Shown here: positions 6,662 to 15,781 of the stretch, piece after piece
How positions within the stretch are numbered: position 1 is the stretch's first letter
How the letters are laid out: each line of letters starts with the position of its first letter
Notes under the pieces: model-generated
What the model was told of the DNA's origin: nothing
The model's database searches: none
What the model saw: the letters and a program-made list of their open reading frames with translations, nothing else
Position numbers and translations under genes: made by a program
Assembly: GCA_013822085.1 (NCBI GenBank)
Contig: PNJV01000023.1
Location: forward strand, 1-36,488
Length of the DNA: 36,488 nt
Direction: 5' to 3'
Origin: Isosphaera sp.
Lineage (GTDB): Bacteria; Planctomycetota; Phycisphaerae; Phycisphaerales; UBA1924

Positions 6662-8230
6662 GTGCGAGCGACACGGCGGCGGCGTGCGCGGCAAGAGTCG
6701 GCCCCGGTCGCGGGCAGGGCCGGCAGCGGTCGGGCTGGGCGCGGCCCCCTTGGGAGCGTGCGCAGCGTGGCGGCGCTGCTGGCCGGCGTGGGGGTGGTCC
6801 TGGCTTCGTGCTCGCAGCCGGCCGGGTGGTACGCGCCGCCGACGGCGAGCGCCACGACCGGGAGCCAGACCGCGGGCACGCCGCAGGGCGAGGGCGCAGC
6901 TGTCGCCCCGGCTGTGGGCCGGGCCGAGTCGGCGGACCGGCTGCCGCGGGTCGCGCTCTCGGGCATCGTGGGCGCGCCCGAGATGCGGGTGCGGCTGCTC
7001 AAAGGGGTGCGCGAGGCGCGGGTGGGCGCGATCGGCGGGTCCGGTGGCCAGGGCGAGGGCGGCGGGGTGTACGCTGCGGCCCTGGGTGGGCCCGGGGCGG
7101 TCTCCGGGCGCGCCCCGACGCGGCTGAGCGGGCCGGTCGTGGTTCGGCTGCGCGGCCAGGCGTGGGAGGTCACCGACGCGACGGGCCTGGTGGGGCGCTT
7201 CCCGGTGGGGGAGGGCCTGCGCCTGGCGGCCACGCCGGAGCAGGCGCGGCGCTGGAACGCCGTCCCCGCGCAGGGGTCGCGCCAGGGGCCGCGTGTGAGC
7301 GTCAACGGCAAGGCCTACGCCGGCGTCCTGGAGCTTGCGGCCCGGACGGAGATCGACGCGACGGCGTTCGACGTCCTGGAGCAGGTGGGCGTGGAGGAGT
7401 ACCTCAAGGGGGTGGTGCTGGCCGAGCTGCCCCGGGGCTGGCCCGTGGCCGCGTATCAGGCCCAGGCGGTGGCGGCGCGGTCGTACGCCCTGCACGAGCG
7501 CTGGCGCAGCCGGCGGCTCGGGGAGCGCTTCGACGTCGAGAGCGACGTGGGCGACCAGGCCTACGGCGGCTCGGCTGCCGGCGGGCCCGCCTCCGACGCG
7601 GTGGACCAGACCGCCGGCGTCGTGCTGACCTGGCGCGGGGCGGTGCTGCGGGCGTACTACTCGAGCACCAGCGGCGGCAGGCCGGCCTCGGCCCAGGACA
7701 CCTGGCAGACCGGGCCGGGGTACGAGTACAACCTCTCCGGGCCCATCCAGGCCCAGGCCAGGCCCGAGTACGGGCAGACCTCGCCGCACTTCCGCTGGAC
7801 CGTCACCCGCACGCGCGGCGACCTGACCAGCCGCCTCCGCCACTGGGGCCGACGCAACAGCGACACGCTGGCGGGCCTGACGGGCATCGAGCGCGTCACC
7901 GTCAGCGAGAAGAACGCGGCCGGCCGACCGACCAAGTACCTGGTCGTCCAGCCCGGCGGGCAGAGCTACACGATCGGCGCCGAGAGCCTGCGCTGGGCCT
8001 GCAACCTCGATGGGGCCGGGGCGCGCCCGCTGGCCACCGGCGACCGGCTCCGCAGCGGCGACATGGAATGGACCATCACCGGCGAAGCGGTGACCATCCG
8101 CGGGCGCGGCTTCGGCCACGGCGTGGGGCTGGACCAGTGGGCCACCAAGGAACTGGGCGAGCGCGGCAAGGGGTGGCAGGAGATCCTGTCGCTCTTCTAC
8201 CCCGGCGCGCGGATCGAGCGGGCCTACTGA
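6662..8230 (+). CDS. SpoIID/LytB-domain lipoprotein
   Basis: Probable envelope protein acting on peptidoglycan. SpoIID-domain proteins are lytic transglycosylases, or cofactors of amidases, that act on glycan strands. The N-terminus is a lipoprotein signal: basic residues, a hydrophobic run, then the lipobox LASC with Cys50. The SpoIID domain fills the C-terminal 300 residues (EQVGVEEYLKGVVLAELP, QAQAVAARSYAL, AYYSSTSGGRPAS) and ends with the conserved GFGHGVGLDQW. The probable catalytic Glu lies in VLAELP. I chose GTG 6662 because GGAGG lies 4 bases upstream; ATGs at 6629 and 6632 would add about 10 residues. It is divergent from dprA and convergent with the helicase gene (24-base gap). Confidence 0.85.
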   Translation: MRATRRRRARQESAPVAGRAGSGRAGRGPLGSVRSVAALLAGVGVVLASCSQPAGWYAPPTASATTGSQTAGTPQGEGAAVAPAVGRAESADRLPRVALSGIVGAPEMRVRLLKGVREARVGAIGGSGGQGEGGGVYAAALGGPGAVSGRAPTRLSGPVVVRLRGQAWEVTDATGLVGRFPVGEGLRLAATPEQARRWNAVPAQGSRQGPRVSVNGKAYAGVLELAARTEIDATAFDVLEQVGVEEYLKGVVLAELPRGWPVAAYQAQAVAARSYALHERWRSRRLGERFDVESDVGDQAYGGSAAGGPASDAVDQTAGVVLTWRGAVLRAYYSSTSGGRPASAQDTWQTGPGYEYNLSGPIQAQARPEYGQTSPHFRWTVTRTRGDLTSRLRHWGRRNSDTLAGLTGIERVTVSEKNAAGRPTKYLVVQPGGQSYTIGAESLRWACNLDGAGARPLATGDRLRSGDMEWTITGEAVTIRGRGFGHGVGLDQWATKELGERGKGWQEILSLFYPGARIERAY

Positions 8231-8254
8231 CCACGCCGGGCACGCGCCGCCGGG

Positions 8255-11209
8255 CTAGGCCGGGACCAGGCGGGCGTACTCGAGCACGAGCGTCTTGGTG
8301 CCAACGCCCGGGAAGCGGACCGTGACGCGGGCGCTCACGCCCGGGGTGCAGGCCTCGACGGTGCCGACGCCGAACTGCGGGTGACGCACGCGCGAGCCGG
8401 GCGGGTACGGCAGCGGCTTTGTGCTGCGCGACTGGGCGCTGGCGTAGGAGTGGGGGGGGTGTGCTGCATGGCTTGCGCCGGACGGGCCGCCCAGGAAGCG
8501 GGCCATGTCCGGGTCGTGCGCGGGGTGGGAAGAGTGGTAGTCGGCGAGCGGGTCGGCGGCGTCGGTGAGCACCACGTCCGAGCCGCGGATCTCGTCGATG
8601 AAGCGCGAGGGGATGGTGCGCTCCGGCGTGCCGCGCAGCGTGCGGAAGGCGGCGCTGGTGATCAGCAGTCGCTCCATGGCGCGGGTGATGCCGACGAACG
8701 CCAGGCGGCGCTCCTCTTCGAGGGCGGCCTCGGAGTCCTGGCTGCGCGAGTGCGGGAGCGTGCCCTCCTCCAGCCCGATCATGGCGACCAGGGGGAACTC
8801 CAGGCCCTTGGCTGCGTGGAGTGTCATGAGGGTCACGGCGCCGCGCTCGGGGTCGAGGGCGTCGGTGTCGGCAACCAGCGCGACGCGTTCGAGGAACGCG
8901 CGGAGCATGGCCATCGTGCCGGCGGGCTCCGAGGCGGGGGCGGTGGGTAGGTCGGGTGAGTCGGGGTCGGGGTCGGCAACCCCGCTCAGGGGCGCAAACG
9001 GGTCAGCGAAGGGATCAGCGAACGGGTCAATCGGCCCTGCGGGAGCGGCCGGCTCGTTGGCGGCGGCAAGGGACGAGACGGGGGGTGTGGGCGCAGATGT
9101 GGGCGCAGGTGTGGGCGCAGGTGCGGGCGCAGGCGAGGGCGGCGGTGCGATGTCGGGATCGATCAAGCCGGCGAGGTACTGCTGCTCGAACTCCGCGGCC
9201 GAGGAGACCAGCTCAGCGAGGTTCTCCAGGCGCTCCTCCTCGGCGCGGTACATGTGCTCCAGGCCGGACTGGCGGATGACCAGCTCGACAAGCCCCGAGA
9301 GCGAGAGCGGCCCAGCGGGCGCAGCGGGCGCAGGCTGGTCGTCGGCCGGGGGCTCAGCGGCGGGCTCGTCCGGCGGCAGCGCGCCGGACGGGGCGTGCGT
9401 GTCGGCCTCGTCCAGCGCATCGGGCCCGAAGAGGCCCTGGGTCTGGCCGGGCGTGCGGCGGATCGAGGGGCTGGGCGCAGTGGCGGGATCGGCAGCGGGC
9501 GCGGAGCTCTGGGGCTGGTCGGGGCTGTTGGGCTGGTCGTGGGGCAGGCCCAGCGATGCGGCGTTGCGCCAGGCGCAGAGCATGTCATGGAACCGCGCGA
9601 CCGCGCCGGCGGCCCGCGGCGAGATCCCCGGCACAGACCCCGGACGCGCGAGCGCCGCGCGCAGGTCCGGGGCCAGACCGGTCGCGACAGCGTCGCGCAG
9701 CCGCTCGAGCGTGGCGTCGGAGATGCCGCGCGCCGGCGTGTTGATGACCCGCCCGAGCGAGACGGCGTCGGCCGGCGAGGCCAGCACGCGCAGGTAGGCC
9801 AGGGCGTGGCGGACCTCCTCGCGGTCATAGAAGGCCGTGCCGCGCACCATCACGTAGGGCACGCCGGCGTTGCGCAGGGTGTCCTCGATCACGCGGGAGA
9901 GGGCGTTGGTGCGGAAGAGGACGGCGCAGTCCTTCCAGCGCAGGGCCGGCAGAGCCGCCATCGTGCTCTGGAACCAGCCCAGGGCGGCGGCGGCCTCGTG
10001 GTGCTCGTCTTTGCAGAGCGTGACGCGGACGGGCTCGCCCGCGCCGCGGGTGGGGATCAGCGGCTTGTGCTTCCTGCGCGCGTTGCGGCGGATGAGGCGG
10101 TCGGCTGTGGCCAGGATGGGTGCGCGCGAGCGGAAGTTCTCGCCCAGGGCGATGACGCGGGCGCCGGGGTAGTTGCGCTCGAAGTTGAGGATGTTGGAGA
10201 TGTCGGCGCCACGCCAGGCGTAGATCGACTGGTCGGGGTCGCCCACCACGCAGATGTTCGGCGGCGCGGGGGGTGCGGCGGGCGCGGGGGGGACGGGGGG
10301 TGGGTGTGATGGGGGGGAGGCAGATGGGGCCGAGGGCTCGCGGGCGTCGGCGCTCTGGGCCTGGGCGCCCTGGGGTGCGACCTGGCCGGCCAGGAGCGTG
10401 GCGATCACGAACTGAGCGCGGTTGGTGTCCTGGTACTCGTCGACCAGGACGTGGCGGAAGCGCGCCCGCAGCTCGTCGCCGACGGGCTGGCAATCGCGGA
10501 GCATCTCGGCGGTGAGCAGCAGCAGGTCGTCGAAGTCCACGGCCCCGGCCTGGCGGAGGGCCGCCTGATACGCGGTGTAGCAGCGGGCCATGGTGCGGGC
10601 GTAGAAGTCCGCGGCTAGGGACTGGTACTGGGCGGCCGAGAGCAGCTCGTTCTTGGCTGCGGAGATGGCCGAGAGGACCGAGCGGGGCGGGAAGTTGCTC
10701 GTCGAGAGCTGGAGCTGGGCGATGACGGACTTGACGAGCCGGGCCTGGTCGTCGGCGTCGTAGAGGGCAAAGTCGGGCCGGAGCAGGCCGCGCTGGACCA
10801 GGCCCGAGGCCTCGGCGTACCGGCGGAGCAGTCGCACGCACAGGGCGTGGAAAGTGGTGATGGTCAGGCCGCGCAGGGCGGGGGAGAGGGTCGCACTTGC
10901 CTGGTTGTGTGGGTGCGTGTGCGGGGCGGGGTGGCTGGGGTCCAGGAGCTCGGCGACGCGCTGGCGCATCTCGCCGGCGGCCTTGTTGGTGAATGTCAGG
11001 GCGACGATCTGCCAGGGGCGCACGCCGGTGGCGATCAGGTGCGCGATGCGGCGGGTGATCACGCGGGTCTTGCCCGAGCCCGGCCCGGCCAGCACCAGCA
11101 GGGGGCCGCCGCGGTGGGTCACGGCCTGGGCCTGCGAGGGCGTCAGGCCGAGCACGAAGGCGTCCGGGCCGCTGTGGCCCGGGCGGCGTTGGGCGTGCTC
11201 TGGGGGCAT
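8255..11209 (-). CDS. pcrA: UvrD/PcrA-type superfamily 1 DNA helicase
   Basis: 3'-5' DNA helicase of repair and replication-conflict resolution. 984 residues, against about 720-750 for typical PcrA/UvrD. SF1A motifs in order: LTPSQAQAV (Q motif), GPGSGKT (42-48), LTFTNKAAGEM, LVDEYQDTN, VVGDPDQSIYAWRG, LGENFRS, LMTLHAAKGLEF and FVGITRAMERL. The C-terminal RVRHPQFGVGTVEA is the Tudor-like RNA-polymerase-binding fold seen in PcrA, which favours pcrA over rep. The extra length comes from Pro/Ala-rich inserts, one before the VVGDPDQS motif and two in the 2B region, including DPFADPFADPF. The ATG at 11209 lacks a ribosome site and follows TACGCT by 6 bases. Confidence 0.95.
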   Translation of the reverse strand: MPPEHAQRRPGHSGPDAFVLGLTPSQAQAVTHRGGPLLVLAGPGSGKTRVITRRIAHLIATGVRPWQIVALTFTNKAAGEMRQRVAELLDPSHPAPHTHPHNQASATLSPALRGLTITTFHALCVRLLRRYAEASGLVQRGLLRPDFALYDADDQARLVKSVIAQLQLSTSNFPPRSVLSAISAAKNELLSAAQYQSLAADFYARTMARCYTAYQAALRQAGAVDFDDLLLLTAEMLRDCQPVGDELRARFRHVLVDEYQDTNRAQFVIATLLAGQVAPQGAQAQSADAREPSAPSASPPSHPPPVPPAPAAPPAPPNICVVGDPDQSIYAWRGADISNILNFERNYPGARVIALGENFRSRAPILATADRLIRRNARRKHKPLIPTRGAGEPVRVTLCKDEHHEAAAALGWFQSTMAALPALRWKDCAVLFRTNALSRVIEDTLRNAGVPYVMVRGTAFYDREEVRHALAYLRVLASPADAVSLGRVINTPARGISDATLERLRDAVATGLAPDLRAALARPGSVPGISPRAAGAVARFHDMLCAWRNAASLGLPHDQPNSPDQPQSSAPAADPATAPSPSIRRTPGQTQGLFGPDALDEADTHAPSGALPPDEPAAEPPADDQPAPAAPAGPLSLSGLVELVIRQSGLEHMYRAEEERLENLAELVSSAAEFEQQYLAGLIDPDIAPPPSPAPAPAPTPAPTSAPTPPVSSLAAANEPAAPAGPIDPFADPFADPFAPLSGVADPDPDSPDLPTAPASEPAGTMAMLRAFLERVALVADTDALDPERGAVTLMTLHAAKGLEFPLVAMIGLEEGTLPHSRSQDSEAALEEERRLAFVGITRAMERLLITSAAFRTLRGTPERTIPSRFIDEIRGSDVVLTDAADPLADYHSSHPAHDPDMARFLGGPSGASHAAHPPHSYASAQSRSTKPLPYPPGSRVRHPQFGVGTVEACTPGVSARVTVRFPGVGTKTLVLEYARLVPA
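9086..9133. repeat. four 12-bp tandem repeats within pcrA
   Basis: Four near-identical copies of TGTGGGCGCAGG encode on the minus strand part of an (Ala/Thr/Ser-Pro) linker in the helicase. Copy number changes would be in frame (4 codons each), so linker length may vary between strains. Confidence 0.7.
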
Positions 11210-11215
11210 GGTCTG

Positions 11216-11221
11216 AGCGTA
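11216..11221 (-). promoter_or_regulatory. -10-like hexamer TACGCT before pcrA
   Basis: Minus-strand TACGCT ends 6 bases before the pcrA ATG at 11209. There is no Shine-Dalgarno sequence, so the mRNA is probably leaderless. The same hexamer precedes the gene at 20513. Confidence 0.45.
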
Positions 11222-11278
11222 GCGGCGGGGAGAATCGGCGCGCGTCGGGGCATGTGTCAGCGGGTGCGCGCGGGGCGG

Positions 11279-13204
11279 TCAGACCTGGGCGGGGTGGTCG
11301 GGCTCTGGGCGCTCGGGCACGGCGCCGGGTGCGCGGGTCAGGAGCGTGACGCCCTCGGGCAGGTGCCGAGCGACCTGCGCCACCACGTCCCCGTCGAGTG
11401 ATCTGGCAAAGACGCCGCGGCGGGTCTTGCCCATGATCAGCAGCTCGCAGCCGTAGGTGGTGGTGTAGTCGAGGATCTCGCCGGCGATGTCCGGCCCGGC
11501 GACGTAGATGGGCACCACGGGCACGCCGGCCCTGCGGCCGAGCACGGAGGCGGTGCCCAGGGCGGCCTGGGCGTCGGGGTCGTCCTCGATGCGCGGGACC
11601 TGGCCCGGCTGCACGTCGAGCAGCCGGAGGGTGCGCACGAAGAGGACAAAGAGGGTGGCGCCGCGGCGTTTGGCCAGGTCCACGGCGAACTCGGCCTGGT
11701 CGCGCCCGCGCGCTGCGAGCATCAGGCGCGGGCGGGCGGCGTCGATGGGCAGGCCCTCGCGCGTCAGCTCGGACATCCAGCCCTGGTCCGGCTCCAGCGG
11801 CGCCGGGAGCCGGCGCGGCGCGGCCTGGGCAACGCCGGGCGAGAGCAGCCTGCCGGCGTACCGCGCGGCCATGACCAGGACGATCATGCCGCCGGCGAAG
11901 ATCGCCGCGTTGGGCTTGGCGTAGACGATCGTGCACTCGATGGCGATCATGACCGCTGAGAGGGCGTAGAGGAACGCGCGCTGGGCCCGGGCGATGGGCA
12001 GGGCCCGGTTGACGGCGCAGCACAGGACGTTGATGGCGATGGCGCCGACGACGCCGATGGCGTACAGCTCGCCCAGCGCCTTGGCGTCGCGCTCCAGGAC
12101 CAGCACCAGCACGGGCATGAGGCAGGCCAGGAGCAGGCCCCAGCGCGGCACGCCCGAGCCGTTGAGCCTGGCCAGCGACCGGGGCGCCTCGCGGTCGGAG
12201 GCCAGGGCGTAGATCACCGCCACCACGGCCATGATCGCGGTGTTGACCGCCGAGAAGAGCAGCAGCGCAAAGGCGACCGAGACGCCGACCGTGACCACCC
12301 GCCCCACGGCCGGGCCCAGGGCGTTGCCCGAGGCGTGCTCGGCCAGCAGGCGCATCGGCGTGTCGCGGTACTCCTTGACCTCGGGCGGCACCTGATCGGG
12401 CGTCAGGCCCGCGCGCACCTCGTGCACCACGTGGTCCGGGGCCGTCACGCCGGCCAGCTGCGGCACGGCGCCCAGGGCCACCGCAAAGAGCATGTTGAAG
12501 CACACCACCTCGACGAGCACCGGCCAGATCGTCCGCCTGGCTGTCCGGGCCACGGGCTTGACCATCAGGCCGGTCATGTTGGCCACCGCCTCCAGGCCCG
12601 ACAAAGCCAGGACCACCCGGACGAAGCCCTCCCAGCGGTTCCAGGGGCCGTGGATGCTCGGGTCCCCGGCGGTGATCGCTGCCAGGCCCTTGGGCAGCAG
12701 CGGCAGGCTCAGCACGGCGATCAGCACCGACGCCGCCAGGGCCGCCAGGGCGATCCCCAGCGCCAGCCGGCCCGCGCTGCGCGCCCCGTACCAGTTGACT
12801 ACCCCCAGCGACGCGATCAGCCCCACCGACAGCCACACCGCCCACCCGCCCGGCGCGCCGATGTAGTGAAAGCCCTCGATCGCAGAGAGCGACGCCGTGA
12901 CCGTGTAGTCGCACAGCAAGAGCGTGGCGGCGACCACCGAGAGCGTCGGCGAGATGGCCCGCGACGCCGCGTACGCCCCGCCGCCCTCCGGGAAGCACCG
13001 GCAGATGATCGTGTACGCCGCCGCGACGGCGATCATCAGCAGCGACACGGCCCCGATGTACAGCGGCGAGGCGTGCCCCGTGAAGTAAAAGGCAAAGCCC
13101 AGCACGTACAGCCGGCTGGTGCCCCAGTCCCCGAACAGCAGGGGCCCGGCGTGGAACCAAGCCAGCGTGCGGGGGCGGCTTTCTGTGGCGATCAGGGCGG
13201 ACAC
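11279..13204 (-). CDS. APC-superfamily permease with C-terminal USP-like domain
   Basis: 641-residue inner-membrane transporter, probably for amino acids or related cations. About twelve hydrophobic helices fill residues 20-460, beginning with LLFGDWGTSRLYVLGFAFYF. The helix-1 loop GDWGTSRLYV and FPEGGGAYAAS (helix 2-3) resemble the unwound segment and conserved loop of APC permeases. A soluble domain of about 160 residues follows (RPRLMLAARGRDQAEFAVDL ... GCELLIMGKTRRGVF), matching the universal-stress-protein fold often fused to such transporters, where it may bind nucleotide and sense energy state. The GTG start at 13204 has no ribosome site and is preceded by TATCCT. The substrate cannot be read from the sequence. 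Confidence 0.8.
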   Translation of the reverse strand: MSALIATESRPRTLAWFHAGPLLFGDWGTSRLYVLGFAFYFTGHASPLYIGAVSLLMIAVAAAYTIICRCFPEGGGAYAASRAISPTLSVVAATLLLCDYTVTASLSAIEGFHYIGAPGGWAVWLSVGLIASLGVVNWYGARSAGRLALGIALAALAASVLIAVLSLPLLPKGLAAITAGDPSIHGPWNRWEGFVRVVLALSGLEAVANMTGLMVKPVARTARRTIWPVLVEVVCFNMLFAVALGAVPQLAGVTAPDHVVHEVRAGLTPDQVPPEVKEYRDTPMRLLAEHASGNALGPAVGRVVTVGVSVAFALLLFSAVNTAIMAVVAVIYALASDREAPRSLARLNGSGVPRWGLLLACLMPVLVLVLERDAKALGELYAIGVVGAIAINVLCCAVNRALPIARAQRAFLYALSAVMIAIECTIVYAKPNAAIFAGGMIVLVMAARYAGRLLSPGVAQAAPRRLPAPLEPDQGWMSELTREGLPIDAARPRLMLAARGRDQAEFAVDLAKRRGATLFVLFVRTLRLLDVQPGQVPRIEDDPDAQAALGTASVLGRRAGVPVVPIYVAGPDIAGEILDYTTTYGCELLIMGKTRRGVFARSLDGDVVAQVARHLPEGVTLLTRAPGAVPERPEPDHPAQV

Positions 13205-13212
13205 GCGCCGGC

Positions 13213-13218
13213 AGGATA
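13213..13218 (-). promoter_or_regulatory. -10-like hexamer TATCCT before the permease
   Basis: TATCCT lies 8 bases before the GTG at 13204 on the minus strand. CTGACG 19 bases further upstream is a weak -35. The leader would be one or two bases or absent. Confidence 0.45.
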
Positions 13219-13262
13219 GAGGGCGTGCGCCCGACGGCGTCAGCTGCCGCCAGGCTCTCGGC

Positions 13263-14177
13263 TCACGGCTCGCTCACCGCCGACGACTCGTCGGGGTTGG
13301 CGCGCTGGATGTCCCAGCGGAAGCCGGGGCCGCGGCGTCGGCCGGGGAGGAACTCGGTGTAGTCCGCGTGGCCGTCGGCCAGGCCGGTGACCGAGCGGTT
13401 CAAGTCGCCGAACTCGCCAGGCCAGCGGCGCTGCTGGGCCGTGTCCAGGAAGGCCAGCAGCGCGGTCTGGTCGGTGACCAAGACCAGGCTCGAGGGGCTC
13501 TGGCTGACGGCGGCGCGGAACCGCGGCGCCGCTCGGCCCATGACAAACCTCAGCTGGGCGGCCGGGCCGAGGCTCAGCTGAGCGAACCGCGGGCGGAGCT
13601 CGTCGGAATAGTCGGCGAACCACTGCCAGTTGGCGTGGTACGACGTGCCAACGTCCTGGAAGCACGTCAGGGCGGTCTGCGGGGCGAAGGTCAGCCACTG
13701 GTTCGAGGCTGTGGTCATGAAGCTCTGGCGGTCGCCGGGCGAGCGGAGCGCGTCGAAGACGAAGTTGCGCTCGCGGGCCAGGTCCTCGGTCTGCGGCAGC
13801 TCGCGGCCGCCGGCCAGGTACGGGTTGAGCGGCCTGGCCGCGGGGGGGATGTCGAAGATCGACAGGCTGTTGCCCCAGCGGGCCGCGTCGCGGAAGCCGC
13901 CGGCGAAGTGGTACGTCCGCACGCCCACGAGCGTGCCGCCCGAGAGGCTCTGGCCGGCGATCAGGTCCAGCGGCGGCGCGCCGTCGTGGTCGTTCTGATA
14001 GGCAGCCCAGGCCTGGACCACGCTGCGCACGTTCGAGAGCGACACGGTCAGGCGCGCGGTCCGGCGGGCGTTGCTCAGCGCGGGCAGCAGCAGGCCGACG
14101 AGCGTGGCGATGACCGCGATCACCACCAGCAGCTCGATGAGCGTAAATGCCCGGGAACGAAGCAGCGAGGCGCTCAT
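13263..14177 (-). CDS. pseudopilin-like protein with prepilin N-terminal methylation motif
   Basis: 304 residues. The N-terminus [19 protein letters not shown] is a type IV prepilin/pseudopilin signal: short basic leader, cleavage expected between Ala10 and Phe11 (Ala instead of the usual Gly at -1), Glu at +5, then a hydrophobic helix. The globular part is large for a pilin and ends with [20 protein letters not shown], close to the processing-associated H-x9-DG ending common in planctomycete pseudopilins. It would be exported and inserted by a type II secretion/type IV pilus system that is not encoded here. It is paralogous to the next gene upstream. The ATG at 14177 has no ribosome site; TAGTCT lies only 3 bases before it. 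Confidence 0.85.
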   Translation of the reverse strand: MSASLLRSRAFTLIELLVVIAVIATLVGLLLPALSNARRTARLTVSLSNVRSVVQAWAAYQNDHDGAPPLDLIAGQSLSGGTLVGVRTYHFAGGFRDAARWGNSLSIFDIPPAARPLNPYLAGGRELPQTEDLARERNFVFDALRSPGDRQSFMTTASNQWLTFAPQTALTCFQDVGTSYHANWQWFADYSDELRPRFAQLSLGPAAQLRFVMGRAAPRFRAAVSQSPSSLVLVTDQTALLAFLDTAQQRRWPGEFGDLNRSVTGLADGHADYTEFLPGRRRGPGFRWDIQRANPDESSAVSEP

Positions 14178-14284
14178 GGCAGACTATTCGACGCGGGCGC
14201 AGCGTGTGTGCTGCTTGGGATCATACGGATTGTCGGCGATCGCGGATCTCCCAAGAAGCGCCGTGCGGCAGCGGGACAACAAAT

Positions 14285-14314
14285 TGAAAAACGGCCCCCG
14301 ATTCGGGAGCCGTT
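14285..14314 (-). terminator. Rho-independent terminator after pseudopilin gene 14349-15398
   Basis: On the minus strand AACGGCTCCCG and CGGGGGCCGTT form an 11-bp stem with one mismatch and the loop AAT, followed directly by TTTTTC. It lies about 35 bases past the stop of the upstream pseudopilin gene, so the two pseudopilins are probably separate transcripts. Confidence 0.85.
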
Positions 14315-14348
14315 CTTATGAAAGCTTTGCAGGGCTGGGGTGCAGGAA

Positions 14349-15398
14349 TCAGCGGCGGAAGGCGGGGTTGAAGACGAACTGGTACTCGCCGTTGATCCAA
14401 CCGGCCCGGCGGTCTCGGCCCTCAACGGTGTTGGGGTCGAAGGGCATGGCAGCGTTGCCACGGACCAGGGTCTGGTAGGCGGCGTGACCGTCGAGGAAGC
14501 CGGCGATGGTGCGGTTGGGATCACCGAACTCGCTGCTCCAGACGCGGTTGAAGTTCATGTTCGCCGTGGTGTCCAGATCGAACGCGAACGCCATCCCAGG
14601 GAGATCGGACAAGTAGATGAACTTGGAAGGAGTAACCGCGGCGCTGTTCTGGAAGAGTCGGCGGTTGGCGATATCCGTCGCCACCGCGTTTGCACCAGCG
14701 GACCCACCGGTCTGGAAGCTCAGCACGTTAATCGCGTACGAGGTGCCGGTCGAGACGTAGGCGCTGGCGGAAGCGCCAGTGATCAGCCGGTTGATGTCGA
14801 TGTTCGTTCCGCCTGAGTTCCCGCTCGGACGAACCCAGATGCTGAACCGGTCGCCGGGGGAGCGGAACGCGGGGAGGTCGATGGAGTCGCGCTCAGTATT
14901 CAGGGGCGCCGCGCCGTTCGTGGCGCCGCCGCCCTCAAGCCCGTTGGGGCGCGGGGTGCCGAGGACGGCGTTGCCGGCGATGAAGGGGTTGAGCACACGG
15001 TGCGGCGCACCGATGTCCCAGAAAGAGCCCACAAACGACGAGTCTCCACCGCCAATGTTGCCCGCGTTCTTGCCGCCATAGGTGAACGGCGCCCAGCCCG
15101 CCCCGGGAACAGTGACACCGCCGACGGTCCTGCGCAAAATGTCATCGCGCTGGAAGTCCTCGGGGGTGTAGCCGACACGGTTGAAGATCGTGATCTGGGG
15201 GGTCAGGCCGCGGTTCTCGGCCTGGTGCGCCGCCACGCCCTGCATCTGGCTGCGGACGTTGGCCAGCGACCCGGTGATGCGCGCCTGCGTGCGGGCGTTG
15301 CGCAGCGCGGGGAGCAGGATGGCGATCAGCAGCGCGATGATCGCGATCACCACCAGCAGCTCGATCAGTGTGAACCCACGGGACTTGATCTGACGCAT
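14349..15398 (-). CDS. pseudopilin-like protein with prepilin N-terminal methylation motif
   Basis: 349 residues from the ATG at 15398, chosen because AGGAGG lies 8 bases upstream and because it gives a standard short leader ([20 protein letters not shown], cleavage after Gly8, Glu at +5). A hydrophobic helix with ALLIAILLPALRNARTQAR follows. The globular domain ends with FGDPNRTIAGFLDGHAAYQT, clearly related to the ending of the adjacent gene ([20 protein letters not shown]), so the two are tandem paralogs. It is probably a secreted or periplasmic-face pseudopilin of a type II secretion-like machine. The gene has its own strong promoter (15562-15589), a leader of about 155 bases and a good terminator, suggesting high and independent expression. 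Confidence 0.88.
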   Translation of the reverse strand: MRQIKSRGFTLIELLVVIAIIALLIAILLPALRNARTQARITGSLANVRSQMQGVAAHQAENRGLTPQITIFNRVGYTPEDFQRDDILRRTVGGVTVPGAGWAPFTYGGKNAGNIGGGDSSFVGSFWDIGAPHRVLNPFIAGNAVLGTPRPNGLEGGGATNGAAPLNTERDSIDLPAFRSPGDRFSIWVRPSGNSGGTNIDINRLITGASASAYVSTGTSYAINVLSFQTGGSAGANAVATDIANRRLFQNSAAVTPSKFIYLSDLPGMAFAFDLDTTANMNFNRVWSSEFGDPNRTIAGFLDGHAAYQTLVRGNAAMPFDPNTVEGRDRRAGWINGEYQFVFNPAFRR

Positions 15399-15561
15399 TC
15401 GACTGTCCTCCTGGATCGTTGTCGATACGACTGACACCCGGCACGCGGCCCGACAACATCGTGATCGTGCGATCTGGGTGCCTTGCCCCGTGCGTCTGGC
15501 CACTTTGGCCGGTTTGTGCACACGGACGGCAACGCTTCCCCAGCGTCACTCGATACGTAGC

Positions 15562-15589
15562 AATATACCCATTCTTGAAGAACGTGCAA
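15562..15589 (-). promoter_or_regulatory. sigma70-type promoter of the pseudopilin gene, with palindrome in spacer
   Basis: On the minus strand TTGCAC (15589-15584) and TATATT (15567-15562) are 16 bases apart. The spacer contains the perfect palindrome TTCTTGAAGAA (15572-15582), well placed for a repressor or activator. Start expected near 15555, giving a leader of about 155 bases. Confidence 0.65.
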
Positions 15590-15781
15590 ACAGTTCCGCC
15601 CAGCCACGAAAAAACTGTCCGAATTTGCGATCGCGTTCTTCCCTGAGGAGCACGCTGTGCATCAGGCAATCGCGGCCACGTGCGGCAGGCTATATCGGGC
15701 GCAAAGCAAGCTTCACGGAACCCTTTCAAAGCACGTACGTCAGCTCCGATCGCTTTGCCAACCGAACTGGGCACCGCCTGA

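Noticed and set aside
6489..6674. Longer dprA starting at ATG 6674
   Set aside because: The extension is Pro-rich, encoded by a tandem repeat, and overlaps the start region of the divergent SpoIID-like gene; GTG 6488 gives a normal DprA length.
14178..14190. TAGTCT before the pseudopilin start at 14177 as a leaderless promoter
   Set aside because: Only 3 bases separate it from the ATG, so transcription would start inside the coding region; not counted in the leaderless set.
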